From: Magnetococcus sp. PR-3
Lineage (GTDB): Bacteria > Pseudomonadota > Magnetococcia > Magnetococcales > Magnetococcaceae
DNA: 64,000 bases
Direction of reading: 5' to 3'
Assembly (NCBI RefSeq): GCF_036689865.1
Contig: NZ_JBAHUQ010000001.1
Span: 1-64,000 of the forward strand
The notes beneath the pieces are model-generated. The model worked only from the letters and a program-made list of their open reading frames with translations. It did no database searches and was not told the DNA's origin. The position numbers were made by a program, and so were the translations under genes. Below, piece after piece: positions 35,501 through 39,303 of this stretch (position 1 is the stretch's first letter; each line of letters opens with the position of its first letter).

Positions 35501-35755
35501 CTCTTCACCTTCCTCCAGTTCGCTTTCAAAAAGAATCAATCCACGCTTATTGGCGCCTACAATGGCCGTGTAATGGTCACCTTGTCGGGTTAGATCTTGA
35601 CGCTTAGAAACATCTTCAAACCCTGGCGTCTTGCGTAAATCCGCAATGGCCGTGGCCATCAACTCCTCCTCTGTAGTGGCAAAGAGTTGTATCGGCGCCA
35701 CTAGAGTCAGGGCTAACAACATACCCAACAGCAATGCGCGATTCATAGATGTCAT
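14543..35755 (-). CDS. 7070-residue exported modular repeat protein with lectin-like C-terminus
   Basis: One uninterrupted 21.2-kb frame. A signal peptide is at residues 1-28 (MNRALLLGMLLALTLVAPIQLFA; start ATG 35755 or 35746). Residues about 30-5400 are beta-rich modules with recurring IPGLG, TPLKGLGL, LPGVG and SYWG elements. They include three ~1075-residue super-repeats, each holding a Gly/Ser/Pro-rich stretch with FGSGGGGMPDL-LIP (about 1395-1550, 2462-2626 and 3532-3699). A coiled coil with KETVDQQVANARRVLAVAEDEV spans about 5406-5493, and a second helix with many Glu/Lys lies near 5682-5722. Four F5/8 (discoidin)-like domains follow (about 5852-6476, with WWQVDLGDYY and RYVRIQ motifs). 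Ricin-type beta-trefoil segments with QxW motifs fill the end (three clear copies from about 6652, 6794 and 6941, plus more degenerate ones). It is probably exported and glycan-binding. Codon-level integrity over 21 kb implies selection. The upstream secretin is a possible exit route. Confidence 0.85.
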   Translation of the reverse strand: MTSMNRALLLGMLLALTLVAPIQLFATTEEELMATAIADLRKTPGFEDVSKRQDLTRQGDHYTAIVGANKRGLILFESELEEGEETPPHLILMAGKDLDFTRLYGEQAGAKFKLFDPKQIELLISTKDVTLKSALLPDEVLERLSPYLQDEKLSLKKGVNFFSRVDLSQNEAFKPLIKPLDLRKVDGSLVGTVGADMVRYLLDGKVAPDVVARRQLDLAFTMDGLRPHKLTRYIHSVSTTLTMKSDEQGNPLLSGYAPLKIGMGIRRLEVNGTIELKPNPGEDERFFEITAVVDESNLKKLRFEGDRVSELTVTYALTRELEPTLTAVGAIQSRDGKERPIAADLDTEDHKHTFDLILGGPSLNAITELDIPGFGEIRVQDQRREGRVTIGRTRARDVTGTVYIVTEHGKTEYVAFVPDKGQFHNRAFFPYVQGTLLDLNKIDEAMFFYMSEDIKKFDMADLPDSIQQLVKQVAPGIELHRIKSGTPLGSDYDILNVLYSYEAKGSDPLSNTLADLTGEASRIAFSGQVDSRLFDEPEDSVEEFFKYSRDGRKVERAIIDSLDLWGWMSTGPMQLLAKAAPRNQQILIHFDGTRQNSYRGYAGLVLDLALPGWKKPKEVEVGVSLNQQGGLKNNLLLTGGVYKKGTRVLDKRDVQLEMAIEGSGSNKKVKHLRISSQLPFGALLPFSTDGLKSLTFKDIFISDQGISTALRVAGMDLDLYFFKHDEELFVGVNGRNIQMDRLIPGLENTPLKGLRAKRQTLLLRLNPTGDVVEEAADIDLGALPPALANSLLTVLETEDGPGVDTVSLQPGLSYWGQLNVKKNPALSKLFNRVMDESPGDVTLAGQLPSKLLLALLKNKGRSSKLKLGSLISGVRLYAQTPGLSLPGVDQWLTLEGESQFAFEGRSDGGLMVGFKMPLLGKLPLLNTPFATNAWAKLVSKPKSLQLDIDLPLKIVSQYDQVEKAANASVVLDLNDQAKDFQFRLDSGISLQDITGFSIPGVGDLALNKVYLTPKLAHGIITLNKESELAFSLLGEKNQRVLAFVGKNLKTSSVIPGLDKSPLKGLGLDEVVLLYAEPGKDAVFGGDLYDDALPKSMQTAFNQALETGGINWSGGLYLNAKSNPNQSPLLKKALAGLGQSNPKQLYLYGTLPGIALDRLTQGGSVKALPKEMLEQVHLRGNLPQLKLPGVGEMAQWLNPAFEIHGALDYQGNPQLYTGFSGQLKLTDPLLSKRSFVADGMLTLNSDTQHVGLSLNYVGVGKLSGVEKPVTMLGTADLNLSKPQFKFSMFSDLNLNDLLDQNIPVLGKLGISQVLMEPGLLSGVVKLRDAETLFMVRLRNSKPELMLASSNIKLSTFIPQLGETPLADLALPDAMFVYSLAGGTMPPVSLPGLGGGGGFPVLALPSGNSGKSQLALPDLTGAAQLSTIKLPGLSGGGGSSGLPVIKLPRFAFKRGNGSGSLDLSGKLTGLSNAIKPSSGGQLGGLPVLALPSLSSGKGGRVGLASLSLPSMGKPGSGRGISLPSFGSGGGGMPDLGSLIPSGGLPVKKGLNLTANLNLDKAGALGKKLKQLGLNLKQIPLRGTLPVDLLKNLRKGNSGSGLNLVGGIKMGGGSGSGGLAGELKGELLKLAKQIDIKGDLPQFQIPGLSNFLGVKTPSLSLKALEDDNGATRMALGIAGQFDLSLPLPIADLSLAGHLNLSGSGGAKDFNTSFSGSGVLPGSKTEFQLAGELDFSGAKPDFKFSYTGDATLNQLTGLNLPVGGDLKLGQAYLSKAGIAGTVAVGTGEGKLFLFAQDKELMLGMSSKDLSPEDLIPLIGSTPFGGIKLTDQTTLVRLSSGDSTETMALNKSALPELLVEVLDEVLADKQQLTLQPGVSYWGEVDVANSPLLGKVFGLSARGPPTKGMTLQGRLPQAVMQALLNPKKGQKPKPSDLVKGVELSASIPGFALPGVEKVLKINGEASFHFEGDEQGDLQAKLKLPLKGKIPVLGTEINSTGWGQLSLAQADLEAGGGKKSLKLDLELPLEVASGQGQGAAMIKADLLLDGEAGRKLNFHLDGKISLKMLTNLDIPGLGDVMLKQLHSEEGLVHGEMILDGDLPESDPKSSSKFAYFNHKDTKFIAFLGDHLTPSMLIPGLDQTPLKGLGLSRALLLYAPKQDNAISLEGLALAKSLPVKLKEALTSVTTAENQEDAIVWKGGLYLDAAPDLESSETLKSILSHLGHDDSTPVSIQGTLPADILEQIRAKQGATSAVANLVEQVHLRGTLPQLTLPGVGALASWENPAFELRGGRNAANKAELYVGFSGQLKLTEPVKKRVFKADGLLTLIGGGDSGGLSLNYMGTGRLGDVAKDVTMLGLADLKLSKPKMRFTMISDLNLNDVVGESIPGLGELGLSQLMLEPKMISGIVSLRGAQSLFSVKMQGARPQVMLAAKDLKLSAFIPELGDTPLADLALPDAMFVYSPKGGKLPAMSLPGLGGDSGRGGGFPVLALPAVNLPKAHLPDGATIPDINLPKVAGKSGLPSVHLPEVLNTGTESSGGLPSITLPSFGGGGDGGSLPTLALPHFGGSGGGGKMPGLSLPDVKFPSGGKGGSGRKLALPAIALPSLGGSGKRSGKGLSIPSFGSGGGGMPDLATLIPKEGLKLKPGLNLTAKLDLAKAGELGKRLKDLGVELKAVPLRGFLPSKLFSKPNRNEGGLGSEVKNLIGELVAEIDLVLDLPPVNLPGISELLEVDELVIALKGQAAEGDKGTRLSMGASGAFKLKLPVAKPLSMQGFVNLTSSAAIKDGVFEFEGHGDIEGTEKSFTITGKLDNSGDKTDIALDYKGDATFNQFTGLNLPVGGALALNGVTISRGGIAGKITLGAGEGKLFLFAQDKELMLGMSSKDLSPEDLIPMIGSTPFGGIKLTDQTTLVRLSNGDSTETMALNKSALPELLVEVLDEVLADKQQLTLQPGVSYWGEVDVANSPLLGKVFGLSARGPPTKGMTLQGRLPQAVMQALLNPKKGQKPKPSDLVKGVELSASIPGFALPGVEKVLKINGEASFHFEGDEQGDLQAKLKLPLKGKIPVLGTEINSTGWGQLSLAQADLEAGGGKKSLKLDLELPLEVASGQGQGAAMIKADLLLDGEAGRKLNFHLDGNISLKMLTNLDIPGLGDVMLKQLHSEEGLVHGEMILDGDLPESDPKSSSKFAYFNHKDTKFIAFLGDHLTPSMLIPGLDQTPLKGLGLSRALLLYAPKQDSAISLEGLALAESLPVKLKEALTSVTTAVDQEDAIVWKGGLYLDAAPDLESSATLKSILGKLGHDATKPVSIQGTLPADILEQIRAKQGATSAVANLVEQVHLRGTLPQLTLPGVGALASWENPAFELRGGRNAANKAELYVGFSGQLKLTEPVKKRVFKADGLLTLIGGGDGLSLNYMGTGRLGDIDKDVTMLGLADLKLSKPKMRFTMISDLNLNDVVGESIPGLGELGLSQLMLEPKMISGIVSLRGAQSLFSVKMQGAKPQVMLAVKDLKLSAFVPELEDTPFAGLALPDAMFVYSPTGGKIPALSLPSLGRDGGGGFPVLALPAVNLAKADLPSTASLPEIGLPQGVDGLPGVHLPDVDALPGLNASAGDGLPTLSLPRFGGGDSEGKSLPTLALPHFGGSGGGGKMPGLSLPNVKLPKGGSGRKLALPAIALPSLGAAGKNGGKGMSLPSFGSGGGGMPDLATLIPKEGLDLKPGLNLTAKLDLAKAGELGKRLESLGVKLKSVPLRGFLPSKLFSKPNHNEGGLSKEIKNLVGELVAEIYLELDLPVVNLPGVSELLEVDELSIALKGEAGDEESKTRLSMGASGTFKLTLPVLSNPLTMQGFVNLSSSAAIKDSTFEFEGHGHLEKSGKSFTVSGKFDNGEKKTFVDLTYSGNVSLSEFLGVSVPGIGEVTLTQAELSNTAVISQVKLGDAAPGDNKAQRSGESLNTLYILPQAGSKVPLVALVQENFDITDLIPGLSGSLLDQAKLEQGALMVVPNGGKEGDLTLQSLPQALQTALTNEQAPMQSWKLQSGVNLALVASLKEGGALANAMGSLGTSQQQFRFSGQIPASMATKLVSGKGSPSIDGLNLEVDLPGIALPGIKEVISLEGSKLRFAADKGVKEDAKLALRLSAQGKLKLKLLGTALTLDGRVSLDKQSDGEVVASLYGASETDQDKPFGIDILKLDSFAVEGTIHHKAKELELSSTSMVRVMGAEEPVKASGEIKINARGVEDINLVIESKLKAGDIPVFSKIPAIGDLNLAKLGISKDGLIAVVHWPALGIQNATLSAHKVGDNQIGLIQVPTLDLSGLLTKAGVVADQLQGFALPDAHLVMTKSKTNTNELKDNLPAGMSKLETVLTKLPDYEVGSGTSLFVSLSQDNIPKPLRDLLNEQLHLSKYLSGDLILSGHIGNLIKKEGSFELAASLSEFKFPDDLAIPGALDLDSTQASFAVGSDLTKKTAFVGLKSKLDLSIADVNMGFNAGFMAEKVENGYKLKLEGDVETDAWKKLVKLPGVELTKVKLQGEVLAAKKDQGEGKKTKTELSLKAGLATTTEIAGSAYEANWNILVRNNAFYDLEMELTDDITLSKLPLIKEIPNIDLANSFAVSNFKISLRGISANLNWKDLGLSGESVFFQTDGVAVGLFAVPDMQLTKLVNLVPKDKLGPLDKLGGVLDNMAALKLPQTVVSFTSKSVPQLNLSELPEEAQRLLKKVHGKDKAEINFPNGIAISAKLSKDDLPKTPINFHEMINEQLGLFDKIIKADSVVISGGLGDLATNPTIYLAAAVPNVGMGSFLTDKGELGKILGFNSVGTDFFIELDLFNIAARLGLSGDVTLALPNMSKLDEVTDPNNWDKLTFGGRLMASVDAVSWAGGFKLSGTYKGRWNNPFGLVNGLYMDHAALLVGVDTEGSVEFGIKGGGGIELTENDKSGATRRFDIKNLEFMTAINFSSTLPIPKKLGVDLHFGDKTDLSLFSQMEIQQGFLKGVGTNAFASGLKKLNEKGVVPQVVIDAHAFWLKQTLKNSNIRELFKLDELPLPLLKIRGAQIMLRTPGAVIPGSEPGQGIGGIAKGKLLMDFMGQRDTELAELDARLTLSDGLILKGEIKPYKLGPMQLKDGIIDIQANIKSIPHFKIKARSGFQGINDEKFEIILSKDQATFEMGKKLENVYDLHIKAGTKKGVALTSSNNDFVLDVGFKTELDKSVESVVTAVGVPQPVVDLVKGVNPLLITGVRFQGAAKEFFSGNKGISLAFQHTIHGHEMPDAVAVTELDWSSAKGFVDALAEPTVIKAFGKSYKNFLRSPGLTLDLDKLKGGFALGHLPFHGSGALNLADINGQEAFILKTNTELFNLKKSVLLTIFPDHFAFKTEDKLGGLFDSNLTVWSEGGSLAQPKKIEYLAYMEGEGLTDWLQKRIGFGIDAGKETVDQQVANARRVLAVAEDEVRNLEAKLDAARKRVKKMLMKGGAIIRKSQSVVDRLQSEVNHYSSTRDDLRRKRLKAEKSPWPWVKIQSPFLWIAEKGVELALEVMKVALGEALKVLKAAQAAIENYPVDLSPQVSVYLVPYAVAKANVEMAKVSLDTVQKLNKATSDLVNALVEGTIGKANFNVKRAALKGTLAANITDTQGQLHIEGDFWDHNDIEFNLGFNIGDPSKTDVSGISKLFMGIFRNQEVGYQQSKAPHLPAYIASQVISEEDLKAQGEEARQLREAYRKELAEKEKQWANDLKMGMPNGGMNLLVKLKGTDNCLTLTSKKHPKIKRKGSFKVVDALPCIGDSSQHTFFGTTRVRIGRGNICFGHVDGYVTGYVCDGRRARRYRFAEGAMEQMEGKGCMVWEDSLLKFIDCGHANAHGFSIHHETNLVLKKTVKMSSTEKGSVAALSNGSANDQVTSARQLAPWVMVDLGDYYDIDRVDLFGRAVSKKVKVILSEQPFAQTHVKKTTIHVPLSGLASESGIHRLTESLDMGGRGRSFKIEKTESSAPKRARYVMAVMEGKGVLSLGELAVFGRKSLSRSRIRKATPFTNVARNKKASLSHGQRGSQAVDGVRMTAFDAQTKSWGTHLSAAQTMWWQVDLGDYYAVDKIAITNHDGYNLSGAELLMSSVPFKKEGMQQLDPVMEHIKSYAINSGNQIIEQDLDGSVVRYVRIQQPTHKDIALAEIEVLSRNPKQKAKPKLTYYTNVAANKPSRVISAHTHKRGAENGNDGVISQMGDGIVFTKKENYPWWEVDLGGVYPIDKVVLYNFNETERSQNRLLGAQILISQVPFWEKDYLALSGNSKLIDKSIELSKSKAEDYYAYKFSEPKLGRYVRLQSPKKNIHFNLSELMVLVKVDKPGGIVKALDEGSVLLSRHKKAIFSDGSSGAGAVDGSLNKGGVNRTGSDYPWLDIDLGSHYAISGVRLSLTNQPGKAGNSKGLQVYASNYPFTTFDNYSAKNLFGLPGNLRAVTLPEKDGSISVVESKFGDKPYARYIRIQQIKEGVSHINLQEFEVYGEDKPKSETTVKQFEKSPYKPIASYEEAHLKPVKFNFCVIEGSSGAKLGFCDHAVAIYNDGTIRRSDDPNKCLGVADKTPKFETCTPFSRDQRFSLDWVKGAGRLLETGMEKEDRFHLVHDKSKLCLSLPSADPAYDETLTLDTCVDQVSTKQDFRFNHQKVPYLDRYYTKGDVQIWNNLSPSTRLDVTGADDAILNGSNGASTRGWQIRVYHSDGSKDGNRQFRLYNLNKRKCFEPVSDVHGARMAVYSCRPTSDEQVYYIDKQKRMRHSATGHCVGLSTRGGLVELRNCVDNATRQKWSWGLRYTVITVARKLPKGDVQFWTKARPDTRLDVNGSHETVLHGKDGQSSRRWQVLPVKEDMIGDSITFFRLINRYYELCLEPSSWSRGSWVKLSTCNESTKSQKFSWDKLDRIRHEQSGYCLDYNSSNNRIQLGECHKTKAQQKWDWKLLDTIPVLTKIPSENVQIWNQALDYERLDVNGRHECTIAGRDGESSRSWKVIPYEEGKSAGKMKYFRLKNNYYNLCLEPNSKGRGGNLGLHSCSATNRNLRFYWDKHKRLRHDKTGYCLNYNTTPNRIQLAECETTTPNHKWGWK
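25321..27060 (-). repeat. Super-repeat block within the giant gene, copy 3 (conserved part)
   Basis: Aligns with 28540-30285 at an offset of 3225 bp (3219 bp at the far end because of a two-codon indel). The stretch from about 26050 to 26995 is nearly identical to 29275-30220, with only a few mismatches such as AAAAAAG versus AGGAAAG near 26167. Confidence 0.85.
28540..30285 (-). repeat. Super-repeat block within the giant gene, copy 2 (conserved part)
   Basis: The partner of 25321-27060. The near-identity at DNA level, including silent positions, contrasts with the diverged first copy near 31100-33600 and points to recent duplication or gene conversion. Confidence 0.85.
31100..33600 (-). 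repeat. Super-repeat block within the giant gene, copy 1 (diverged)
   Basis: The same order of protein elements as the other two copies (SYWGQLNVKKNPALSKLF, AQTPGLSLPGVDQWL, SVIPGLDKSPLKGLGLDEV, LNDLLDQNIPVLGKLG, ALPDAMFVYS, then the Gly-rich stretch) is found here with clear sequence divergence. Confidence 0.75.
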
Positions 35756-35790
35756 TGCTCTGTCCCATTCAGTTTGGTACTGGCTATACG

Positions 35791-35839
35791 TAAAAAAAAT
35801 AAAAAAAAGGGCGTATCAATCGTTGAAAGAGATACGCCC
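35791..35839 (-). terminator. Intrinsic terminator between secretin and giant genes
   Basis: On the minus strand a perfect 9-bp stem (GGGCGTATC / GATACGCCC, 35809-35817 with 35831-35839) is followed by a T-rich tract of 17 bases (35792-35808). It lies 11 bp after the secretin stop and only 36 bp before the giant gene's ATG, so the giant gene must rely on read-through or on a promoter overlapping this short gap. Confidence 0.85.
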
Positions 35840-35849
35840 TAAAATCTAA

Positions 35850-37718
35850 CTAGAAGTAGATCATACCTATGATCTCATCAATGATCGTTCGATGCTTATG
35901 GGCATTGTCTACATAGTCCATATCCCCATCTTTATCTAGATCGATAAGCTCAAGATCCCCTTGACGGAACTCTCGATAAAGATCGGTTTTAGACAGCCCA
36001 AGCATGGTCTTGGTTAGGTTATTTGTGGGCTTGAACCAATATTTGAAACGTTTTTTAAGCAGAGCCATTGAGCTTGCGTCAATCTTGCCGCTGGTCTTGT
36101 CCTCACCTTCCAACGCTTCTTCGATTGTCTTTTGGTCATCCACACTAGAGGCTTTGCGCGGCGTGATTAATATGATCAATGAAGTTTCGGTGGTGGTGGT
36201 GGATTGCGAATTGAAAAGATATTGCAGGCCGGGCACCTTACCGAGAAACGGTACGGCACTTTCACTATCGGATTGATTGGAGGTGGTCCCCCCTCCCAAC
36301 ACCAGCGTTTCTCCGGGGAGAAGAAGCGCCGTGCTATCCACCTTGTTCTTCAGAGTTTCCATCTTCTGGGCATACTCTGCAGTCGCAGTAAATGATTCCA
36401 CAAACTGATCAAACTCCACATTAGCAGTGATACGGACCCGTCCATCCGCTTGGGTTTCCGGCGTAACCTGCATCGTCAAGCCAACCTCTTTGTCGTAGGA
36501 CCGCGCCGCTTCTCCTGTCCCCATATAGGTGAGCTCTGAGCCTAAAAAGAAAGAGGCCGTTTCACCGTCCAAAACCGACAACGATGGACGCGCCATAATT
36601 TTTGAAGTGCTATCTGCTACGTTGGCTAAATTCAGCGCATAATTCATCGAAGTTCCGCCACTTGTCGTAGCCAACTTTAATGTGGTTCCAACTACCGTTG
36701 TCAACGAATCTTTAATAGTAGAGGTAGCGGTTAGATACAAAGAACTCAACACATTGATCCCGTGGGAGTCTGACGCCGACTCAGACTCACGAATCACCAC
36801 GACATCCACCACGATCATATCGGGCAAGGCCGGACCTTCTTCATTAGCCGCAACCGGCGCGCCGCCACCACTTCCCAGCTTGCCCAGGCCACCGGCGCTT
36901 TCACCGCCGTCGTCACCAAAAAAACCAACTTTCTTCAAGAACAGTTCGCCACCATCCAGGCGGGCATGGAATTGCCTCCACTGTTCAACTCGCTTTTCAA
37001 TGATCTCGCGGCTAATGGAGCTACTCAATGCACCAAACCGCTTGACCTCAGCTAAAGCCTTCTTTTGCTCTCCAAGCGCAGCATAGGTGAGAGCTTTAGC
37101 TTGATGCACCAAAGCCGTATCACTAAATCCGCGAGGAATTGTCTCAAGCATGGCACGGGCGGCCTGGGGATCGTGCAGGTAATAGCTGGCCACAGCCAGG
37201 TCATACAGAATTCCAGGATGTTCCGGTTCCAACAGCAGGGCATTGGCCAGTAATGATCTGGCCTTGTCATACTCTTTATTTATCAAATGCCAGTGCCCAA
37301 GACGGAAAGAGGCCAACCAATGTGCTGGATTAAACTTCAAGGCGGTCTGATAACCGACGCTGGCCATCTCCAGGTATTCTTTTCCTTGGGTTTTAGCTAA
37401 CAGCTCATAGGTGTAGCTGTTTAAAAAATGCAGATCCGCATTTTTAGCATCTCGGTCTAGCGCCAAATTGAAAAGATGGTGTGCATCATCCAACCGGCCT
37501 TCATTGAGCGCTATGAGACCCTCTGCTTGATAACGGCGGTGATCTTTACTCTCGGCAGGTGCCTGCGCCAATGCTTGATTGACTTTATCCATCAGCTCTG
37601 GCTGGCTAACCTTAATGCTGGGCTGGATGATTGGATCAATGGCGCCGTTTAATCCGCATCCGCTTAGTAGGGCACCAAATAATAACGCAATGGTGGCGTG
37701 CTTTCTCAAGCTTGGCAT
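35850..37718 (-). CDS. TPR-containing secretin lipoprotein
   Basis: 622 residues. The N-terminus has a lipoprotein signal with a lipobox LLSGC (Cys21). Residues about 60-230 are tetratricopeptide repeats (YQAEGLIALNEGRLDDAHHLF and following). A Gly-rich linker (about 262-285) leads to a secretin C-domain (about 295-525) with VDVVVIRES, ARPSLSVLDGETASFFLGSE, LLPGETLVLGGG and the signature VPFLGKVPGLQYLFNS...ILITPR. A C-terminal extension of about 100 residues follows. Secretins form the large outer-membrane pore of type II, III and IV-pilus systems; here no assembly ATPase, pilin or inner-membrane platform gene is nearby. Fusion of TPRs with the secretin in one lipoprotein merges a pilotin/TadD-like part with the pore. 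The tandem position with the giant exported protein suggests a functional link. Confidence 0.85.
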   Translation of the reverse strand: MPSLRKHATIALLFGALLSGCGLNGAIDPIIQPSIKVSQPELMDKVNQALAQAPAESKDHRRYQAEGLIALNEGRLDDAHHLFNLALDRDAKNADLHFLNSYTYELLAKTQGKEYLEMASVGYQTALKFNPAHWLASFRLGHWHLINKEYDKARSLLANALLLEPEHPGILYDLAVASYYLHDPQAARAMLETIPRGFSDTALVHQAKALTYAALGEQKKALAEVKRFGALSSSISREIIEKRVEQWRQFHARLDGGELFLKKVGFFGDDGGESAGGLGKLGSGGGAPVAANEEGPALPDMIVVDVVVIRESESASDSHGINVLSSLYLTATSTIKDSLTTVVGTTLKLATTSGGTSMNYALNLANVADSTSKIMARPSLSVLDGETASFFLGSELTYMGTGEAARSYDKEVGLTMQVTPETQADGRVRITANVEFDQFVESFTATAEYAQKMETLKNKVDSTALLLPGETLVLGGGTTSNQSDSESAVPFLGKVPGLQYLFNSQSTTTTETSLIILITPRKASSVDDQKTIEEALEGEDKTSGKIDASSMALLKKRFKYWFKPTNNLTKTMLGLSKTDLYREFRQGDLELIDLDKDGDMDYVDNAHKHRTIIDEIIGMIYF

Positions 37719-37770
37719 GATTTAAAACTCTGATCTATTAGGATTGTTTGAAAGGCACGATGCATTTGAT

Positions 37771-38058
37771 TTACTTGGCCTTACCCGGTTCTAAAACCAT
37801 ATTAGTCCCCGGCACTTTGTACCCAACGGCTACCCACTTACCAATTTTTTCATCGAGCACCCAGGATCGGCCCGTGTTGGTATCGACCATCATGGTTCCA
37901 TAAACGGCAAGTTTATGGCCGCCTTTGCCTTGTACCGAACGCTGTATGACAATGGCTTCATACCGGCCCGCATTGTCACTGGCGTATGTGTTTGGAGATA
38001 ACGCGAAAAGCGTACTCGCTAACATAAAAGCGGTAACCGTTTTACGAATACTAAACAT
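37771..38058 (-). CDS. Small exported protein upstream of the secretin
   Basis: 95 residues from the ATG at 38058, chosen because GAAGGGAA lies about 8 bases upstream and a signal peptide (MFSIRKTVTAFMLASTLFALSPNTYA) begins there. The mature part (about 70 residues, starting SDNAGRYEAIVIQRS) has a pattern seen in small periplasmic beta-proteins with a conserved tryptophan (DTNTGRSWVLDEKIGKWVAVGY). I recognise no named family. It lies 52 bp before the secretin gene on the same strand and is probably the first gene of the operon. Confidence 0.75.
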   Translation of the reverse strand: MFSIRKTVTAFMLASTLFALSPNTYASDNAGRYEAIVIQRSVQGKGGHKLAVYGTMMVDTNTGRSWVLDEKIGKWVAVGYKVPGTNMVLEPGKAK

Positions 38059-39303
38059 CTCTGTTCCCTTCAAAAAAACATACTCATTCATTCCAGGATG
38101 TAAGCTTACCAAATCAGAACAACGTGTGACTCAATCTCAGATTCTAACAACCAAAACAAGAGCATTCTATCCACTGCACCCCATAAATACTTACAAAAAC
38201 TCTTGTTATGCATCAACTCAAATCACGCAAAATGAGACGTTCCTGCAAACTTTTGGCACAGACTCGCAACACCTATGTCTCCAAAGAGACCTTTGTGAGA
38301 TGCTAGATATGTTTTTTGGCTAGGTTTTTTTATCCAACACAACCCATATTCATGTATATGCGAGAATTTCAAAAAGTTACTTTTTTGACCTTCCCCAGGA
38401 TTAAGGACATTTATCCCGAGCTTCTAATGCCAGCAGGGGATGTTCAGATGAGGAAGCAGAGAAGGGCATTTACAGAAGCGTTCAAGGCTAAAGTGTTAGA
38501 TCCTGATGGAAGGTGACATAATCGTCGTTCATGATATATAGATAATGGACAGAGATTGAGAGAGGACAGAAGAAACGGTGGCTCACTGCTACACAGAAGA
38601 TCAACTATGTCCGGCGATACCTAGTCGAAAAGGCTGTTCTGTCGGACATTTTTGAAGAAGTCAGCATCCAGCCCAGTCAGTACGTATGGTTGGTAAAATG
38701 CACTGTTTGAGAATGGTAAAGCAGCCCAGGCCGATAAACGAGGCCAACAAGCCCGTGACCGTCAGGTTGCTGAAGGGTGACATTGAGGTGATCCTGCTCA
38801 GGATCAAGGAAGCCTACCCTGAAGCCAAGCCGCGTATTTTCTCAGACAAGGGCGCTCAGTTTGTAGCTAAGGACTTCAAGACCTTTATCCAGGACAATGG
38901 CATGACACATGTACGGACGTCCCCCTATTATCCTTAAGCATTAGCAAGTTGTAGCTGTTTTACGGCACGTTGAAGCGTGAATATATTCGTCCCCAGACGC
39001 CCCTATTTCTGCAAGATGCACAGCGAGGAGCGCCAGGATACATTGACCACGACAACACGCATTCGTTGCATAGCGCCACCGGTTAGATCACGCCAAGAGA
39101 TCGTCTGGATGGACATCATGAAGAGATTTTGGCTGCACGTGAGTTAAAATGGGAAACGGGCTGAAAAGAACATAAATCCATGTGAAGACGATAGCTTTCC
39201 AGCCATCCATGAAATGGGATAAAGTCGGTCAGCGAATTGATACTTTGGATTTTAAGACTGTCATGTTTCCGCTTAAACCAGCACATATACAGGACTTTAA
39301 AAG
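38059..39303. other. Intergenic region with IS3-type transposase debris
   Basis: Bases 38059-38440 are AT-rich and hold no gene I can support; they should include the promoter of the minus-strand secretin operon. From 38448 to 39163 lies a decayed transposase (separate entry). The last 140 bp precede the ABC transporter genes and probably hold their promoter, which I could not pinpoint. Confidence 0.6.
38448..39163 (+). pseudogene. IS3-family transposase, heavily decayed
   Basis: An OrfA start (MRKQRRAFTEAFKAKVL) is cut after about 20 codons. An rve core fragment follows (EVILLRIKEAYPEAKPRIFSDKGAQFVAKDFKTFIQDNGMTHVRTSPYYP, in the frame ending at 38937), then LFYGTLKREYIRPQTP, HSLHSATG and ITPRDRLDGHHEEILAARELK in shifted frames with stops. 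The element is missing large parts and belongs to a different IS3 subgroup from the copy at 8522-9783. Confidence 0.8.

Noticed and set aside
14543-35755. Giant protein as an AsmA/TamB or bridge-like lipid-transfer protein
   Set aside because: It has a cleavable signal peptide rather than an N-terminal membrane anchor, no recognisable AsmA/TamB end domain, and a lectin-like C-terminus; the repeated beta modules alone are not enough.
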